Positions 52,430-62,675 are shown, counted from the stretch's first letter. The stretch is DNA of 64,000 nucleotides from VAXT01 sp963774625 (GCA_963774625.1 CAVZFQ010000015.1:1-64000), one strand, 5' to 3'. Numbers and translations are program-made. Notes: generated from the letters alone by a model not told the origin.

Positions 52430-52988
52430 TTGTGACTCCCGCGTTCTTGGTCGGCCCGAGCAACATGACCATGTTCCGTCCGTCTAGGAGAGGCGGCGAA
52501 TCGACCTGGCCGATCTCCTTGACGTCTTCAGCGAGCCGCATGAGTAGGTCGCGCCCGCGCTCCGGGTGGGTGGTCTCCCGCCCCCGGAACATGATCGTGA
52601 CCTTCACCTTCGCCCGCTGCTTCAGGAAGCGGACGACATGGCCCTTCTTCGTCTCGTAGTCGTGAACGCCGATCTTGGGTCTGAGCTTGATCTCCTTGAC
52701 GTTGATGGAAATCTGATGCTTCCGCGCGAGCTTGAGCTTCTGCTCCTGCTCGTAGCGGTACTTCCCGTAGTCCATGACCCGCGCTACGGGTGGATCCGCT
52801 TGCGCGGCGACCTCGACGAGGTCGAGGTTCTTCCCGTATGCGTACTCCCGCGCCTCGTCTGTCGATTTGACCCCGATCTGCGAGCCGTCTTCGTCGACGA
52901 GCCGTACGTTCGCGGCGCGGATGTCCTCGTTGATCCTGGAATGCGGGACGGTCGGCCGGGGCGGCTCGAAATTGCGCCGTGGCCTCAA
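52302..52988 (-). CDS. infC: Translation initiation factor IF-3, 3' end overlaps rpmI
   Basis: From TTG 52988 the 228-residue frame contains the IF3 N domain (INEDIRAANVRLVDEDGSQIG, GKNLDLVEVAAQADPPVARV), the YRYEQEQKLKLAR linker and the C domain (GVHDYETKKGHVVRFLKQ, TIMFRGRETTHPERG). Good IF3 homology stops near LLGPTKNA; the last ~45 residues overlap the rpmI gene in another frame. Either IF3 has this charged tail or a base is missing near 52440 and the real stop is lost. IF3 binds the 30S subunit and controls initiator selection. In many bacteria infC starts with AUU; here TTG is the only nearby start. Confidence 0.9.
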   Translation of the reverse strand: MRPRRNFEPPRPTVPHSRINEDIRAANVRLVDEDGSQIGVKSTDEAREYAYGKNLDLVEVAAQADPPVARVMDYGKYRYEQEQKLKLARKHQISINVKEIKLRPKIGVHDYETKKGHVVRFLKQRAKVKVTIMFRGRETTHPERGRDLLMRLAEDVKEIGQVDSPPLLDGRNMVMLLGPTKNAGVTNAKAEDTQRSKEEIQGDRDGQAPPEAGHEEPLPEQEVREAQT

Positions 52989-53139
52989 AAGCCCTTCACC
53001 AAGCTAAAAGCTCCCTTCTTCAAACGACAAGAACCGCTGTCAAAGCAGCGGCCCGTTTCTCTCCAACCTCACTCGGTCGAACCTCCGATGAGCTCTCGGC
53101 TCCGGAGGTGAGGAACAGTTTCGCCCCTGCTTTGCAGGC
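52989..53139 (-). promoter_or_regulatory. Leader region of infC-rpmI-rplT
   Basis: Between thrS and infC (151 bases) lie two hairpins: CCTGC-TTT-GCAGG at 53126-53138, right after the thrS stop, and CCGCTG-loop-CAGCGG at 53034-53051. In other bacteria infC-rpmI-rplT leaders fold to let L20 control the operon; a similar role is inferred. No T-run follows either hairpin, so simple termination is not supported. Confidence 0.45.
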
Positions 53140-55027
53140 TCACACCTTAGCAACGTCTCCGAGCTCCGCCAGAAGCTCGTCGAGTGACTTGGTCGATTGC
53201 TCCCCACCGCGCTCCCGCACGGCCAGAGAGTCCTCGGACTCCTTGTCGCCCCAGACGACCACGTACGGGATCTTTTCGACCTCTGCGTTACGGATTCGCT
53301 TGCCGACCGTCTCGTCCGAGTCGTCCACCTCCGCCCTGAAGCCGGAGAGCTTCTCGGCCAGTGCGTTCGCCGCCTCGCGGTGATCCTCTCCGACCGGGAC
53401 GATCCGCACCTGGACCGGCGCCAGCCAGAGCGGGAAGGCGCCGCCGTAGTGCTCGATCAGGATGCCGATGAAGCGCTCGAACGAGCCGTAGAGGGCGCGG
53501 TGGATGACGTAGAGGTCGTGCTCCGTGTTGTCGGGCCCGACGTATTTGAGGCCGAAACGCGACGGCATCTGCGAGTCGAGCTGAATCGTCCCCATCTGCC
53601 ACTTACGCCCGAGAGCGTCATCCATGAAGAGGTCGATCTTCGGGCCGTAGAACGAACTCTCCTCCTCGGCGATCTCGTACGGGATCTCGTTGAGCTTCAG
53701 CGCTTGCTCCAGCGCAGCCTCCGGTCATGTCCCACTGCTCGTCGGTCCCGATCTTGTTGGGGGGCCGCGTTGCCAACTGAGCGGAGGCCGTCATTCCGAA
53801 CAGGCCGTACAGATAGTTCGCGTAGTCGACGACCCCGGCGATCTCGTCCTGAATCTGATCCTGGCTGACGAAGATGTGGGCGTCGTCCTGCGTCACGTGC
53901 CGGACGCGGAGCAGGCCGTGCAGCGTGCCCGCGATCTCGTTGCGGTGCAGAGGGGCCGGCTCGGCGTACCGCAGCGGCAGCTCGCGGTAGGAACGCAGCT
54001 TGCTGCCGAAGAGCAGCATGTGCCCGGGACAGTTCATCGCCTTCATCGCCCAGCGGCGATCGTCCACCTCGAGCTTGAACATCAGGTCCTCGTACGTCGG
54101 GAAGCTGGCCGAGGTGATGAAGGTCTCCTCGTTGTAGATGATCGGCGTCTTGACCTCGAGGTAGCCGCGGTTGTCGTTCTCGCGCTTGCGGATCTTCTCG
54201 AGCTCGTTCCAGATCACCATCCCCTTCGGGTGCCAGAGCGGCGACCCGGGCGAGTGCTCGTCGAAGTGAACGAGGTCGAGCTGGACCCCCAGCCGCCGAT
54301 GGTCTCGCTTCTTTGCCTCCTCGATCCGCTCGAGGTACGCGTCGAGGTCGGCCTGCGAGTAGAACGCCGTCCCGTAGATCCGCGTCAGCTGCGTGTTGTT
54401 CTCGTCACCGCGCCAGTAGGCCCCGGCGAGCCCGGTCAGCTTGATCGCCTTGATCGGCTTCGAGTCCTGGAGGCGAGGGCCGCGGCAGAGGTCGGTGAAG
54501 TCGCCCTGCGTGTAGAGCGAGATGTCGCCCTCCGCGGTATCGACGAGCTCGACCTTGTAGTCCTCGCCCTGCTCGGCAAACAGGCGTTTGGCTTCGTCGG
54601 CGGCGACCTCTTGCCGCTCCCAGGACCGGCCTTCCTTCAGCTCGCGCTGGATCTCCGCCTCGATCTTCTCGAGCGCCTCCTCCCCCATCGGCTCCGGGAA
54701 CTCGAAGTCGTAGTAGAAGCCGTGCTCGATCGGTGGCCCGATTGCGATCTTGGTGCCGGGATACAGGCGGCGGACGGCCTCGGCGAGCAGATGGGCCGCG
54801 GAGTGGCGGAGGACGTAGAGCGCATCCGGATCCTCCGTGTCGCGCGTCGTCAGGATCTGAATCGGCTGGCCGTCTTCGAGCGGGAGCCGTACGTCCTGGA
54901 CACGGCCGTTCGCACGGACGAGCACGGCTTCCTGGGCCAGTTTTGGCCCAATCGCGGCAGCCGCGTCGAGGCCCGTTGCCCCTTCCGGGAGCTCCAGCTC
55001 GGATAAGTCAGGAAGAATGACGCGCAT
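53140..55027 (-). CDS. thrS: Threonine-tRNA ligase, one frameshift
   Basis: From about ATG 55027 the frame has the TGS domain (ILPDLSELELPEGATGLDAA), the editing domain (LRHSAAHLLAEAVRRLYPG, HxxxH), and the class II core: KAMNCPGHMLLF with the zinc Cys, motif 2 APLHRNEIAGTLHGLLRVRH and QDDAHIF with zinc His. An extra G near 53723 breaks the frame before ALEQALKLNEIPYEI, after which FGLKYVGPD, the third zinc His in VIHRALYGSFERF, and the anticodon domain PVQVRIVPVGEDHREAAN follow. ~628 codons, normal. The slip in an essential enzyme marks a sequence error. Confidence 0.9.
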
Positions 55028-55148
55028 GGACGATCAGGATACTTCCGACGCCTCGCGAAGACGACCGCAACGACGAGCCCTCCGGAGTCACCGGTTCCCG
55101 ACCCCGAAGACACGAACGGCTGGACGCCGAGGACGTCCCGACCGCGGA

Positions 55149-56224
55149 CTAGCGTCGCGGCGTCAATGCGAGCAGGATCAGCGGCGCCGCCAGCAGCGTC
55201 CACATCGTCTGTCCGAGACCCGCGATCTGTGCAGCGATGCCGATGGCGAGCGGGACCTGATGCACCGATCAAGCCCGTAATGCCGCCGAGTGCGATCGCC
55301 GCTCCACTCTGCCCCGGAAGCGCACCGTAGAGCCCAGCCATGGGGATCGCGTACCAGCCGGAGTTGAGCAGGCCCAGCGCGGCCAGGACAGCGAGCTTCG
55401 GCCAATGCCCTGGTGCCACGAGGAAGAGCGGATAGCAAATGAGAGCGCCCAGCGCGCTCGCCCGGAGATACGTCGTCCCGCGGACGAATCTGAGCACCGG
55501 GATCAGGAGCGCGTCGCCGACGAGGCCGGCGCCGGTCCAGACGGCGACGCCGAACGCAGCCTCCACCACGCTCCAGCCCGCGACTTCGACCAGGTACAGG
55601 GCTAGGAAGTAGAAGAGGACGTCGAGCAGAAGATCCGCCGCCTCCAGCAGGGCGAGCCAGCGCAGCACCTCACGCCGGCGCAAGGCCCTTAGTGCCGCGG
55701 CCAGGGTCTGTACGAGGGAACCACCGTCGCGGTGAAACACAGAGGAAAGCCGCCGTGCAGAGAGCGTCAGGCCAAGCGCCATTAGGGCCAGCCCGGCCAG
55801 AGCGCCGCGCCAGCCCACGCCGATCCAGAGGGCGACGGTCAGGACAACGGGCCCGCCCACGTAGCCGAACGAGCCGGCCAGGTCCACCAGGCCATGTTCC
55901 GCTCGCGGCGCTCGGCGCAAGGTCCATCAGCGTCGCCTGGGCGAGGCTCACGAAGGCGCCGGACGCCGGATTGCCCATCAGCAGGGCAAGCAGCAGAGTC
56001 CAGAAGCCCAAGGAGGCCGAAGCGAGCGCCACTGAGAGCGCGAATGTGAAGCCGCCGACGAGCAACACGGCGCGCCGCCGTGCGGTGTCGGCCGCAGCAC
56101 CGATAAGCGGATCGAGCGCGCTTCCGATGAAGCCGGACGCGGCGAGGACAATCCCGACCTCGGCGTAGCTCAGCCCGAGGTCGTCACGAATCAGCGGCCA
56201 AGCGGCCGCATACGTCCCTCCCAC
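55149..56224 (-). CDS. MFS transporter, frameshifted
   Basis: Twelve-span-type frame in at least three parts: VGGTYAAAWPLIRDDLGLSY, PLIGAAADTARRRAVLLVGG (the loop 2-3 DxxRR element), then VLTVALWIGVGWRGALAGLA, LLDVLFYFLALYLVEVAGW and YAIPMAGLYGALPGQSGAA, ending ALTPRR. The start is open: homologous sequence (AIELVDEL) continues about 40 bases upstream of GTG 56224 without ATG. The substrate is unknown. Slips lie near 55905 and 55255. Confidence 0.7.
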
Positions 56225-56411
56225 GAGCTCGTCGACGAGCTCGATCGCCAGGAGGACGGCGATGACGGTGCCGGGAGCTCGGCCCCGGCGTGACCGACGG
56301 GGTTAACTGGGTGGACGCGGTAGCGTCATGGCCCCAAAAATCTTAACCCCAGCGTTCGACCGCGGCAGCGGCAAAGGCAAGAATCCGACCATAGAACCGC
56401 CGCCGCCCTTT

Positions 56412-56424
56412 ACTCCTTAGGAGT
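56412..56424. repeat. 13-base palindrome upstream of response-regulator gene
   Basis: ACTCCT-T-AGGAGT is a perfect inverted repeat about 75 bases before ATG 56500, followed by TATAAAG. It could be an operator over a promoter for the regulator gene. The surrounding stretch 56225-56499 has no gene I can support. Confidence 0.35.
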
Positions 56425-56499
56425 ATTCCCTATAAAGGGTTGGGCCCCATCGGCCGACAATTAGCTCTCAGAGTCCATGAGACAGGTATGGGAGGCCTG

Positions 56500-57562
56500 A
56501 TGCGACTACTGCTCGTAGATGATGATCGCGGGCTGCGGACGTTGCTGCGTACGACATTCGAGGTCTTCGACATCGAGGTCGACGAGGCCGATTCGGCGTC
56601 GGTCGCGCTCAAGCGCGTCGCCTCGCACCGCCCCGACGTGGTCGTTCTGGACGTCCACATGCCGGGAATGTCCGGCCTCGAGCTCCTCCGGAAGCTGAAG
56701 ACCGACGAGGACACGGCCGGGATCGGCGTCGTCCTGCTGACGGGCTCGACGCCGACACCTCGGAGAATGCCGAAGCGGCCGGCGCCGACGCCTTCCTTCG
56801 CAAGCCGTTCAGCCCACTCGAGCTGCTCTCGGTCACGGAACGGCTCGCCGGCGGTCTCTACGGCATTCCCTTCCGCGCGAAGAAGAAGAGCCCGGATGAG
56901 CAGCTGATCCTGTATGCGCGCGACCTGCGCCACATCCTCGAGATCGAGCGCGGACAGCGCACCCTCGTGCAGCAGGCCTACATGGAGACGGTCTCCGCGC
57001 TTGCCAGCGCGCTCGAGTCGAAGGACACCGGCACCCGCGAGCACTCACAGCGCGTCCAGCGCTACGCGACCGCGCTCGCCCGCGCGGTCGAGCCCAACTT
57101 GATCGAGGATCCGAGCACCGTCTACGGCTTCCTCCTGCACGACGTCGGCAAGATCGGGATCCCGGACAACATCCTGCAGAAGCCCGAGCCTCTCTCGGAG
57201 GCCGAGCGCCGCCTGATGCGGACGCACACCGTCCTCGGCGAGCAGGTTCTCGGCGGAGTCGCCTTCCTGCAGGGCGAGGGACTGCGAGTCGTCCGTTCGC
57301 ACCACGAGCGCTGGGACGGTGAGGGCTATCCGGACTCGCTCGAGGCAACCGACATTCCACTCAGCGCTCGCGTCTTTGCCGTCGCCGACTCCCTCGATGC
57401 GATGACGAGCAACCGGCCGTACCGCATGGCGCGCCCCTGGAAGAACGCCGGCGACGAGATTCTCCGCCAGTCGGGGGGCAGTTCGACCCGCGGATCGTGG
57501 CGGCCTTCGTCGAGCGCGAGCCCGAGCTGCGGAACATTCAGCGCGAGTTCGCTACGGCTTAG
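56500..57562 (+). CDS. Response regulator with HD-GYP output, two frameshifts
   Basis: ATG 56500 follows GGAGG. The receiver domain (LLLVDDDRGLRTLL, phospho-Asp in VVVLDVHMPGMSG, Lys in FLRKPFSP) has a slip near 56755. Then an HD-GYP domain: GTREHSQRVQRYATALA, the metal site LLHDVGKIGIPDNIL, MRTHTVLGEQVL, and HHERWDGEGYPD. HHE-GYP motifs indicate cyclic-di-GMP phosphodiesterase activity. A second slip near 57468 restores the end (FDPRIVAAFVEREPELRNIQ). So a phosphorylated signal probably lowers cyclic-di-GMP. Confidence 0.8.
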
Positions 57563-57565
57563 AGG

Positions 57566-57587
57566 GTCCCCGCCACGGGGCGGGGAC
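57566..57587 (+). terminator. Likely terminator after the HD-GYP gene
   Basis: GTCCCCGCC pairs with GGCGGGGAC around a 4-base loop four bases after the regulator stop. A second small hairpin (AGTGC/GCACT) follows at about 57596. No clear T-run is present, so the strength is uncertain. The rest to 57724 has no gene. Confidence 0.5.
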
Positions 57588-57724
57588 TCGCGAGAAGTGC
57601 TTCGCACTTAAGGCGACTTAAGAGCACGTCTAGATGGATGACTGCTTGACTCAATAAGCGTGTGTTAGGGACTATGCCTGATGAGGCGGGAAGAGTCGCG
57701 AAAGGAGCAACTAGCTAGTAAGGC

Positions 57725-58147
57725 TTAACTCGCGAAGGGCTTGGCGGAGGTGCCTCGCCGCTTGAGCCCGGCTGCGACGCTCCATTCCGCGAGGTCGCGG
57801 ATGGAGACGATGCCCACGGCGCGCTCGCCCTCGACCACCGGCAGATGGCGGAACCCGCCGTCCAACATCATCTGCACGGCTTCGACCGGATCGGTGGTTT
57901 CCGTCACGGTCTGCGGATCGGCAGTCATCCACTCTCGGACGCGTGCCTCGCTCGTGTGCACGCGGCCGGCGACCGCCCGAGTGAGGTCGCGCTCGGTGAT
58001 GATGCCGAGCAGGCGGCTATAGGGCGAGTCGGCGACGACGATCGCGCTCACCGTGTTCTGAACCATCTTCTCGGCGGCGTGCCCGATCGTGTCCTCGGGC
58101 TCGATCGTGATCACGTCCCGGGCCATGAGGTCGGCAAACGTCGCCAT
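57725..58147 (-). CDS. Two-CBS-domain protein
   Basis: This encodes 140 residues from ATG 58147. CBS1: MARDVITIEPEDTIGHAAEK and VVADSPYSRLLGIITERDLT. CBS2: VREWMTADPQTVTETTDPVE and FRHLPVVEGERAVGIVSIRDL. Pairs of CBS domains bind adenosyl nucleotides and act as energy sensors, usually controlling another enzyme; here the pair stands alone. Confidence 0.85.
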   Translation of the reverse strand: MATFADLMARDVITIEPEDTIGHAAEKMVQNTVSAIVVADSPYSRLLGIITERDLTRAVAGRVHTSEARVREWMTADPQTVTETTDPVEAVQMMLDGGFRHLPVVEGERAVGIVSIRDLAEWSVAAGLKRRGTSAKPFAS

Positions 58148-58193
58148 GGCTGCGAGCTTACCGAGGACGCCAGGTCGACTAGTAGGAGAACGC

Positions 58194-58628
58194 TTAGGCG
58201 CCGAGCGGGCGCGGGTTGTTCTGCACCTGCGCGCCGAACCAGGTTCCTTGCGGCTCGGCGGTGCTGCGCTGCTCGAGCGACTCGAGCTCTTCACGGAGCT
58301 GACCTTCGCGCTCGGCGGCGCGGACGCGCTCGGCCTCGATCCGGTCGTTCGCCTGACGGTCGCGTTCCTCGAGCTCGTGCTTCAAGCGCGCGACGCGGGC
58401 TTTCAACTCGGAGAGCTCGGCCTCGAGAGCGGTGACGGCGGTGCTGCGCTGCTCGAGCCGCGCGAGCAACTCCTCGATCCTGGTCTCGGCCTCGACGAAG
58501 CTCTCGCCGCGACCTTCCATCTGGCCCAGCAGCTCACCGAGCTCGCTCTGACGATCCTCGGGCAGCTCTCCGAGCAGCTCGGTGGTCGAGCGGACGACGT
58601 AGTTCTCTAGGCGGTTGCGGATAGCCAT
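58194..58628 (-). CDS. Coiled-coil protein of unknown function
   Basis: This encodes 144 residues from ATG 58628. An N-terminal helical segment (IRNRLENYVVRSTTELLGEL) is followed by a long coiled coil (EAELSELKARVARLKHELEE) and a tail FGAQVQNNPRPLGA. The LEQRSTA heptad piece occurs twice, from a repeated 18-base stretch at about 58258 and 58438. It may be a polymer- or phasin-like scaffold; not assigned. Confidence 0.55.
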   Translation of the reverse strand: MAIRNRLENYVVRSTTELLGELPEDRQSELGELLGQMEGRGESFVEAETRIEELLARLEQRSTAVTALEAELSELKARVARLKHELEERDRQANDRIEAERVRAAEREGQLREELESLEQRSTAEPQGTWFGAQVQNNPRPLGA

Positions 58629-58708
58629 AAGCGGCGGATACCAGGTGCGGGCACTCTTCTCATCGGCGCGAGCGCCGCGGGCCTGACTCCCCCGTTTGGG
58701 GGCGCGGT

Positions 58709-60301
58709 TTACCGGCCGACGATGACGCTGATGCGCGTGCCGCGGGGACGGCGCACGCCTGCGCGCGGGCCCTGATAGATGACGCGACCGCGACGGGCTC
58801 TCGAGCGCGTGTACCGGATATGGCCCATCGCGCAGCCCGAGCGACGGATGAGCGCGCGGGCTGCGGCAAGTGTCATGCCGCGGAGCTTGGGAACGCGGCA
58901 CGTGCGCGGCGGCGGCGCCGGCGGTGGTGGAGGAGGTGGGGAGGAGGAGGAGGAGGAGGAGGTGGTGGCGGTGGCGGAGGTGGCGGAGGCGGAGGTGGCG
59001 GAGGCGGTGGGGGCGGAGGCGGTGGGGGCGGAGGCGGTGGGGGCGGAGGCGGTGGCGGTGGTGGCGGAGGCGGTGGGGGCGGAGGCGGTGGGGGCGGAGG
59101 CGGTGGCGGTGGTGGCGGAGGCGGCGGCGGGGGCGGAGGCGGTGGCCCCGCCTCGCGGATGCGGTGCACGTTTCCGGAGCTCGCCACGTAGATCCGCCCC
59201 TGAGCGTCCTCGCCGAACGACGTCACACTGGGGCGGGTGAGCCCGGTCGGGGCGTCCCCCACTCCATCGGGCAACTGCAGCATGATCGACCGGATCCCGA
59301 AGCTCGAGCCCGACGAGCAGAAGTCCGTGTACACGTAGCGGCCGAAGAGCGAGGGCAGCCCAGGATCGCGGACGACATACCCGCCCGTGATCGAGCAGCC
59401 GGAGCCGTGCGAGTACTCCCAGACGGGCGGAACGTGGTTCGGCGGCTCTGGGCAGTTGCCGTACAGGTGGCGGCCCTCCATGCAGCTCCAACCGAAGTTC
59501 ATTCCACGGCCTGCGTTCGGCGCCAGGGCGAAGTCGATCTCCTCCCAGGCGCCCTGGCCGACGTCGCCGATCGTCAGGTTGCCCGTCCCACGGTCGAACG
59601 AGAAGCGCCACGGGTTCCGGAGGCCGTAGGCCCAGATCTCGGGCCGCGCGTTGGGTTGGCCGACAAACGGATTGTCAGCGGGAACGGTGTACGGCTCGCC
59701 TACAGGCCCCACGTTCGGGTTGATCCGCAGGAGCTTGCCCGGAAGAACCCCCAGGTTCTGGCCGGCGAGATCAGGATCGCCGCCACCCCCGCCGTCGCCG
59801 GTCGCCAGGTACAGGTAGCCGTCGGGACCGAATTGGAGCTGTCCGCCGTTGTGATTGGAGCGTGGGTGCGGGATCGAAAGGACTTCGCGCCTGGAGTTCG
59901 GGTCTGCGATGTCTGGATTCACCGGATCACGCAGGTATTCGGCCACGGTCATCGCCCCGTCGGTTCTCGTGTAGTAGACGTAGAACTTCCGGGTCGTCGC
60001 GTAGTCCGGGGCGAAAGCCATCGAGAAGAAGCCCGCGCTCGCCTCCGGTCGAGATCGAGGTCACATCGAGGAACGTGGTCGCAGGCGCACCATCGACCAT
60101 CACCCGGATCAGCGCGCTGGTCCCCGAACCCTGCTGGACGATGAAGAGGCGACTCGTATCCCCGGGCGGAGCCGTCATGTAGACGGGAGCGCTCGCAGTC
60201 GTCACGAACTCGAGCTCGAGCGCGCTTGGCTCGGCCGCGTCACTGCTGCTCGTCGCGAATGCGAGTGCGGCCACAAGGACCGCGAGGCTCCCCCACCTCA
60301 T
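58709..60301 (-). CDS. Secreted PQQ-type sugar dehydrogenase with polyproline linker and PASTA domain, frameshifted
   Basis: ATG 60301 gives a signal peptide (LAVLVAALAFATSSSDAA). After a slip near 60040 comes the six-bladed sugar/sorbosone dehydrogenase propeller: PHPRSNHNGGQLQFGPDGYL, GLRNPWRFSFD, IGDVGQGAWEEID, GMNFGWSCMEGRHLYG. A proline tract of ~70 (58930-59150) and, after another slip in the GC-rich repeat, a PASTA domain follow (VPKLRGMTLAAARALIRRSG, YTRSRARRGRVIYQGP). PASTA binds peptidoglycan or beta-lactams, so the enzyme is probably held at the wall. The direct substrate is unknown; propeller family members oxidise sugars with PQQ, but cofactor residues are not verified. Confidence 0.7.
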
Positions 60302-60488
60302 GGCGGAAAGGATATTGCCTCGTAGACCATTTGCGAAGGAGGGTCTGACGGAATTGACTCGTCTCCGGGTGCGATGGTCGTTCCGAGGCAAGGACGCAGG
60401 GAGCTCAATGCTTCATTGGGGCGACTGAGGACGCGGCCTCGGACGAGCAGCGCGGCCCGGCGGCACAGATCCATTTCGTCAAACCCTC

Positions 60489-61479
60489 CTAAAGAGCCGC
60501 ACGCACGAGCTCCTGGAACCTCGCAACGAGCTGCTCGCTCTCGGGAAGCAGGCGCCCGTGCGGGATCAGCGCCGACCGCACGCCGCGCTGCACCCGCTCG
60601 ACGAGGACGCGATCCTCGGCGCCGACCTGGCGGTCGAAGGCCATCAGCTCCTCGATCCAGCCCTTGTCTACATCAGGCGCGAAGAAGTAGTCGAGGTAGC
60701 CCCGCGACCGCTCGGGCCCGGCCGGCAGCATCGGGCCGACCGACACGTTCCCCGGCCCCGGATAGACGTTGATCCTCAGATTCGGCCACACGAAGTGGAA
60801 CTGCCCCTCGCCGTCCTCCTTCGACGGCGCGAACTGGGAGAGCACGTGCTCGCCGGTCGGCACCAGCCGGTACGAGTCGGGAGACACCTCGAACGCGGCG
60901 CTGAACTCCTTGTGCGCGACCGGGCAGTGGTAGCACTCGAGGTAGTTCTCGCAGGCGATCTTCCAGTTCGCGCCGAGCTCGTAGTCGTCGCGAACGTGGA
61001 ACTCGAGGCCGTCGAGCGGGACCAGCTCCGGCACCGGCCCGAGGGTCTCCAGCAGCGGCGGTGCATCGGCGTCGGGATTGACGAAGAGGAGCGGCCCCCA
61101 CTGTCTCGAGGCGGAGCTCGACCAGCGACAGGCCCTCCGCTTCGAAGCCGGCCTCACGGTCGGCACGCGGTGCGGCGCGCAGGCTCCCGTCCAGCCCGTA
61201 CGTCCACGCGTGGTACGGGCACTGGATCGAGTTGCCGTTGCCCGAGCCGTCGACGAGCTGGGAGCCACGATGACGGCAGACGTTGAGGAAGGCGCGCAGC
61301 TCCTCGCCGTCCCGCACGACGAGAACCGGCACGTCGCCGGCCTCCGCCGCGAACTGGTCGCCGTGCTCGGCGACCATGCCTCCGTGCCCGACGTACTGCC
61401 AGGCCGAGCGGAAGATGCCCTCCTGCTCGCGCCGGAGCACGTCGGGATCCGTGTACCAGCTCCAGGGCAGGGTTTGCAT
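60489..61479 (-). CDS. Rieske-type aromatic ring-hydroxylating oxygenase, one frameshift
   Basis: ATG 61479. The Rieske cluster motifs are CRHRG (VCRHRGSQLVDG) and CPYHAW (SIQCPYHAWTYGL). A slip near 61100 precedes the catalytic iron region ENYLECYHCPVAHKEF (Asn...His...His) and FHFVWPNLRINVYPGPGNVS. About 330 residues. The alpha-subunit-type enzyme needs a reductase encoded elsewhere. The start overlaps the stop of the ATPase gene (ATGA), an odd coupling. No beta subunit is adjacent. Confidence 0.8.
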
Positions 61480-62630
61480 CAGCGTCGCTCCTGCTCGCGC
61501 ACGAGCCAGTCGGCCAGGAACGGCTCGACGATCCGATACTCACCGCCGGCTCCCCGCGCCACGAGCTCCTTCTTCACCACGGCTTCGAGCGCGGTCTGCA
61601 GTGTCGGCTTGGGCGGGAGGTCGAAGCGCTCCGAGTAGAGCTCGGAGTACGGGGCGCTCGTCGGCTCGGTGGCAAGAGCGAGCATCACGAGTCGTTGCGA
61701 GGCAGGTGCGTCATCCCAGATCTTGCTGAAGTGGCTGTATTCGGAGCGGAGAGCTTGCCCCAGGGCATTCTCCACGTCCACCAGATGCGCGAAGCGGCCT
61801 TCCGGCACCAGCTCCCAGACGAAGTACGCCAGCTCCTGCGTGCCGTACGGGTGGCCGAGCGTGGCCTCGAGGAGCCTGTTCAAGGCCTCGTCGCGGATGC
61901 CCCGATCCGTCGCCTCGAACCGCTTGCGGACGAAGCGGGCGAACTTGGCAGGGTCGATCAGCCCGATCTCGATCCGCTTCGCGCTCCTCCAGAACGGCTC
62001 GTTCTCGTCGTCGAAGATCCGGTCGAGCAGATGACGCTTGCTGCCCAGGTAGACGTGCCCGACGTCCGGCTGCGTCTGGAAGACGGCCCGCATCAGGTTC
62101 GGGTACTTGGGATCGAGCGCGAGGATCTCCTGGAACTCGTCGAAGATGATTGCGACCCGGCGCTTGCGCTCGGCGGCGAGCTGTCCCGGCAGCGCGAGCA
62201 GGTCTTCGATGGTGTCGTCGATTGCCGTGCGGCGGCGGGTCGGCTGGAAGCTGAAACGCAGCGTGCCGTTGGTGTCGACCTCCATCGTCGGCTTCACGCG
62301 CAGGTTGCGGAAAAGCGATGCCGCGCGCTCGGCGGCCTCCCCCAGCTCGCTGTCGATGTCCTCATGGATCGTTCGGGCGAGCGAGGCGGCCAGCCGCTCC
62401 TTCGTCGGGGTCCGCATGAGGTCGCAGTAGGCGACGAGCACCTGGTCGCGGGCAGCCTTCTTGGCCGCACGGAGAACCAGGGACGACTTCCCGTAGCGCC
62501 GAGGCGCGTAGACGAGGACGTCCTGACCGTTTCGCATGTCGGCGACCAGCTCCCGCAGCTCGTCCTCACGATCGGTAAAAGCCCTGTCGAGCGCGAGCGC
62601 GCCGAAGGTGAACGGGTTCGTATGGCTCAC
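61479..62630 (-). CDS. AAA ATPase of the archaeal-type (Arch_ATPase/STAND) class
   Basis: This encodes 383 residues from ATG 62630. Walker A is YAPRRYGKSSLVL, Walker B VAIIFDEFQEIL, sensor GSKRHLLDRIF, and a winged-helix-like tail LPPKPTLQTALEAVVKKEL. FTDREDELREL begins the N-terminal element typical of Arch_ATPase proteins. These act as switches, with unknown ligands. Coupled by ATGA to the Rieske oxygenase downstream. It is the only protein of this kind here outside the island. Confidence 0.75.
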   Translation of the reverse strand: MSHTNPFTFGALALDRAFTDREDELRELVADMRNGQDVLVYAPRRYGKSSLVLRAAKKAARDQVLVAYCDLMRTPTKERLAASLARTIHEDIDSELGEAAERAASLFRNLRVKPTMEVDTNGTLRFSFQPTRRRTAIDDTIEDLLALPGQLAAERKRRVAIIFDEFQEILALDPKYPNLMRAVFQTQPDVGHVYLGSKRHLLDRIFDDENEPFWRSAKRIEIGLIDPAKFARFVRKRFEATDRGIRDEALNRLLEATLGHPYGTQELAYFVWELVPEGRFAHLVDVENALGQALRSEYSHFSKIWDDAPASQRLVMLALATEPTSAPYSELYSERFDLPPKPTLQTALEAVVKKELVARGAGGEYRIVEPFLADWLVREQERR

Positions 62631-62675
62631 AACATTATGGAACGATACATACGTTGCTCCGCCCGGCTGTCGCCG

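Noticed and set aside
58930..59150. Regular short repeats resembling a CRISPR array
   Set aside because: Units are 9-18 bases of one GGN pattern with no spacers; they encode proline.
58820..59191. Plus-strand polyglycine frame
   Set aside because: Antisense shadow of the proline linker of the sugar dehydrogenase.
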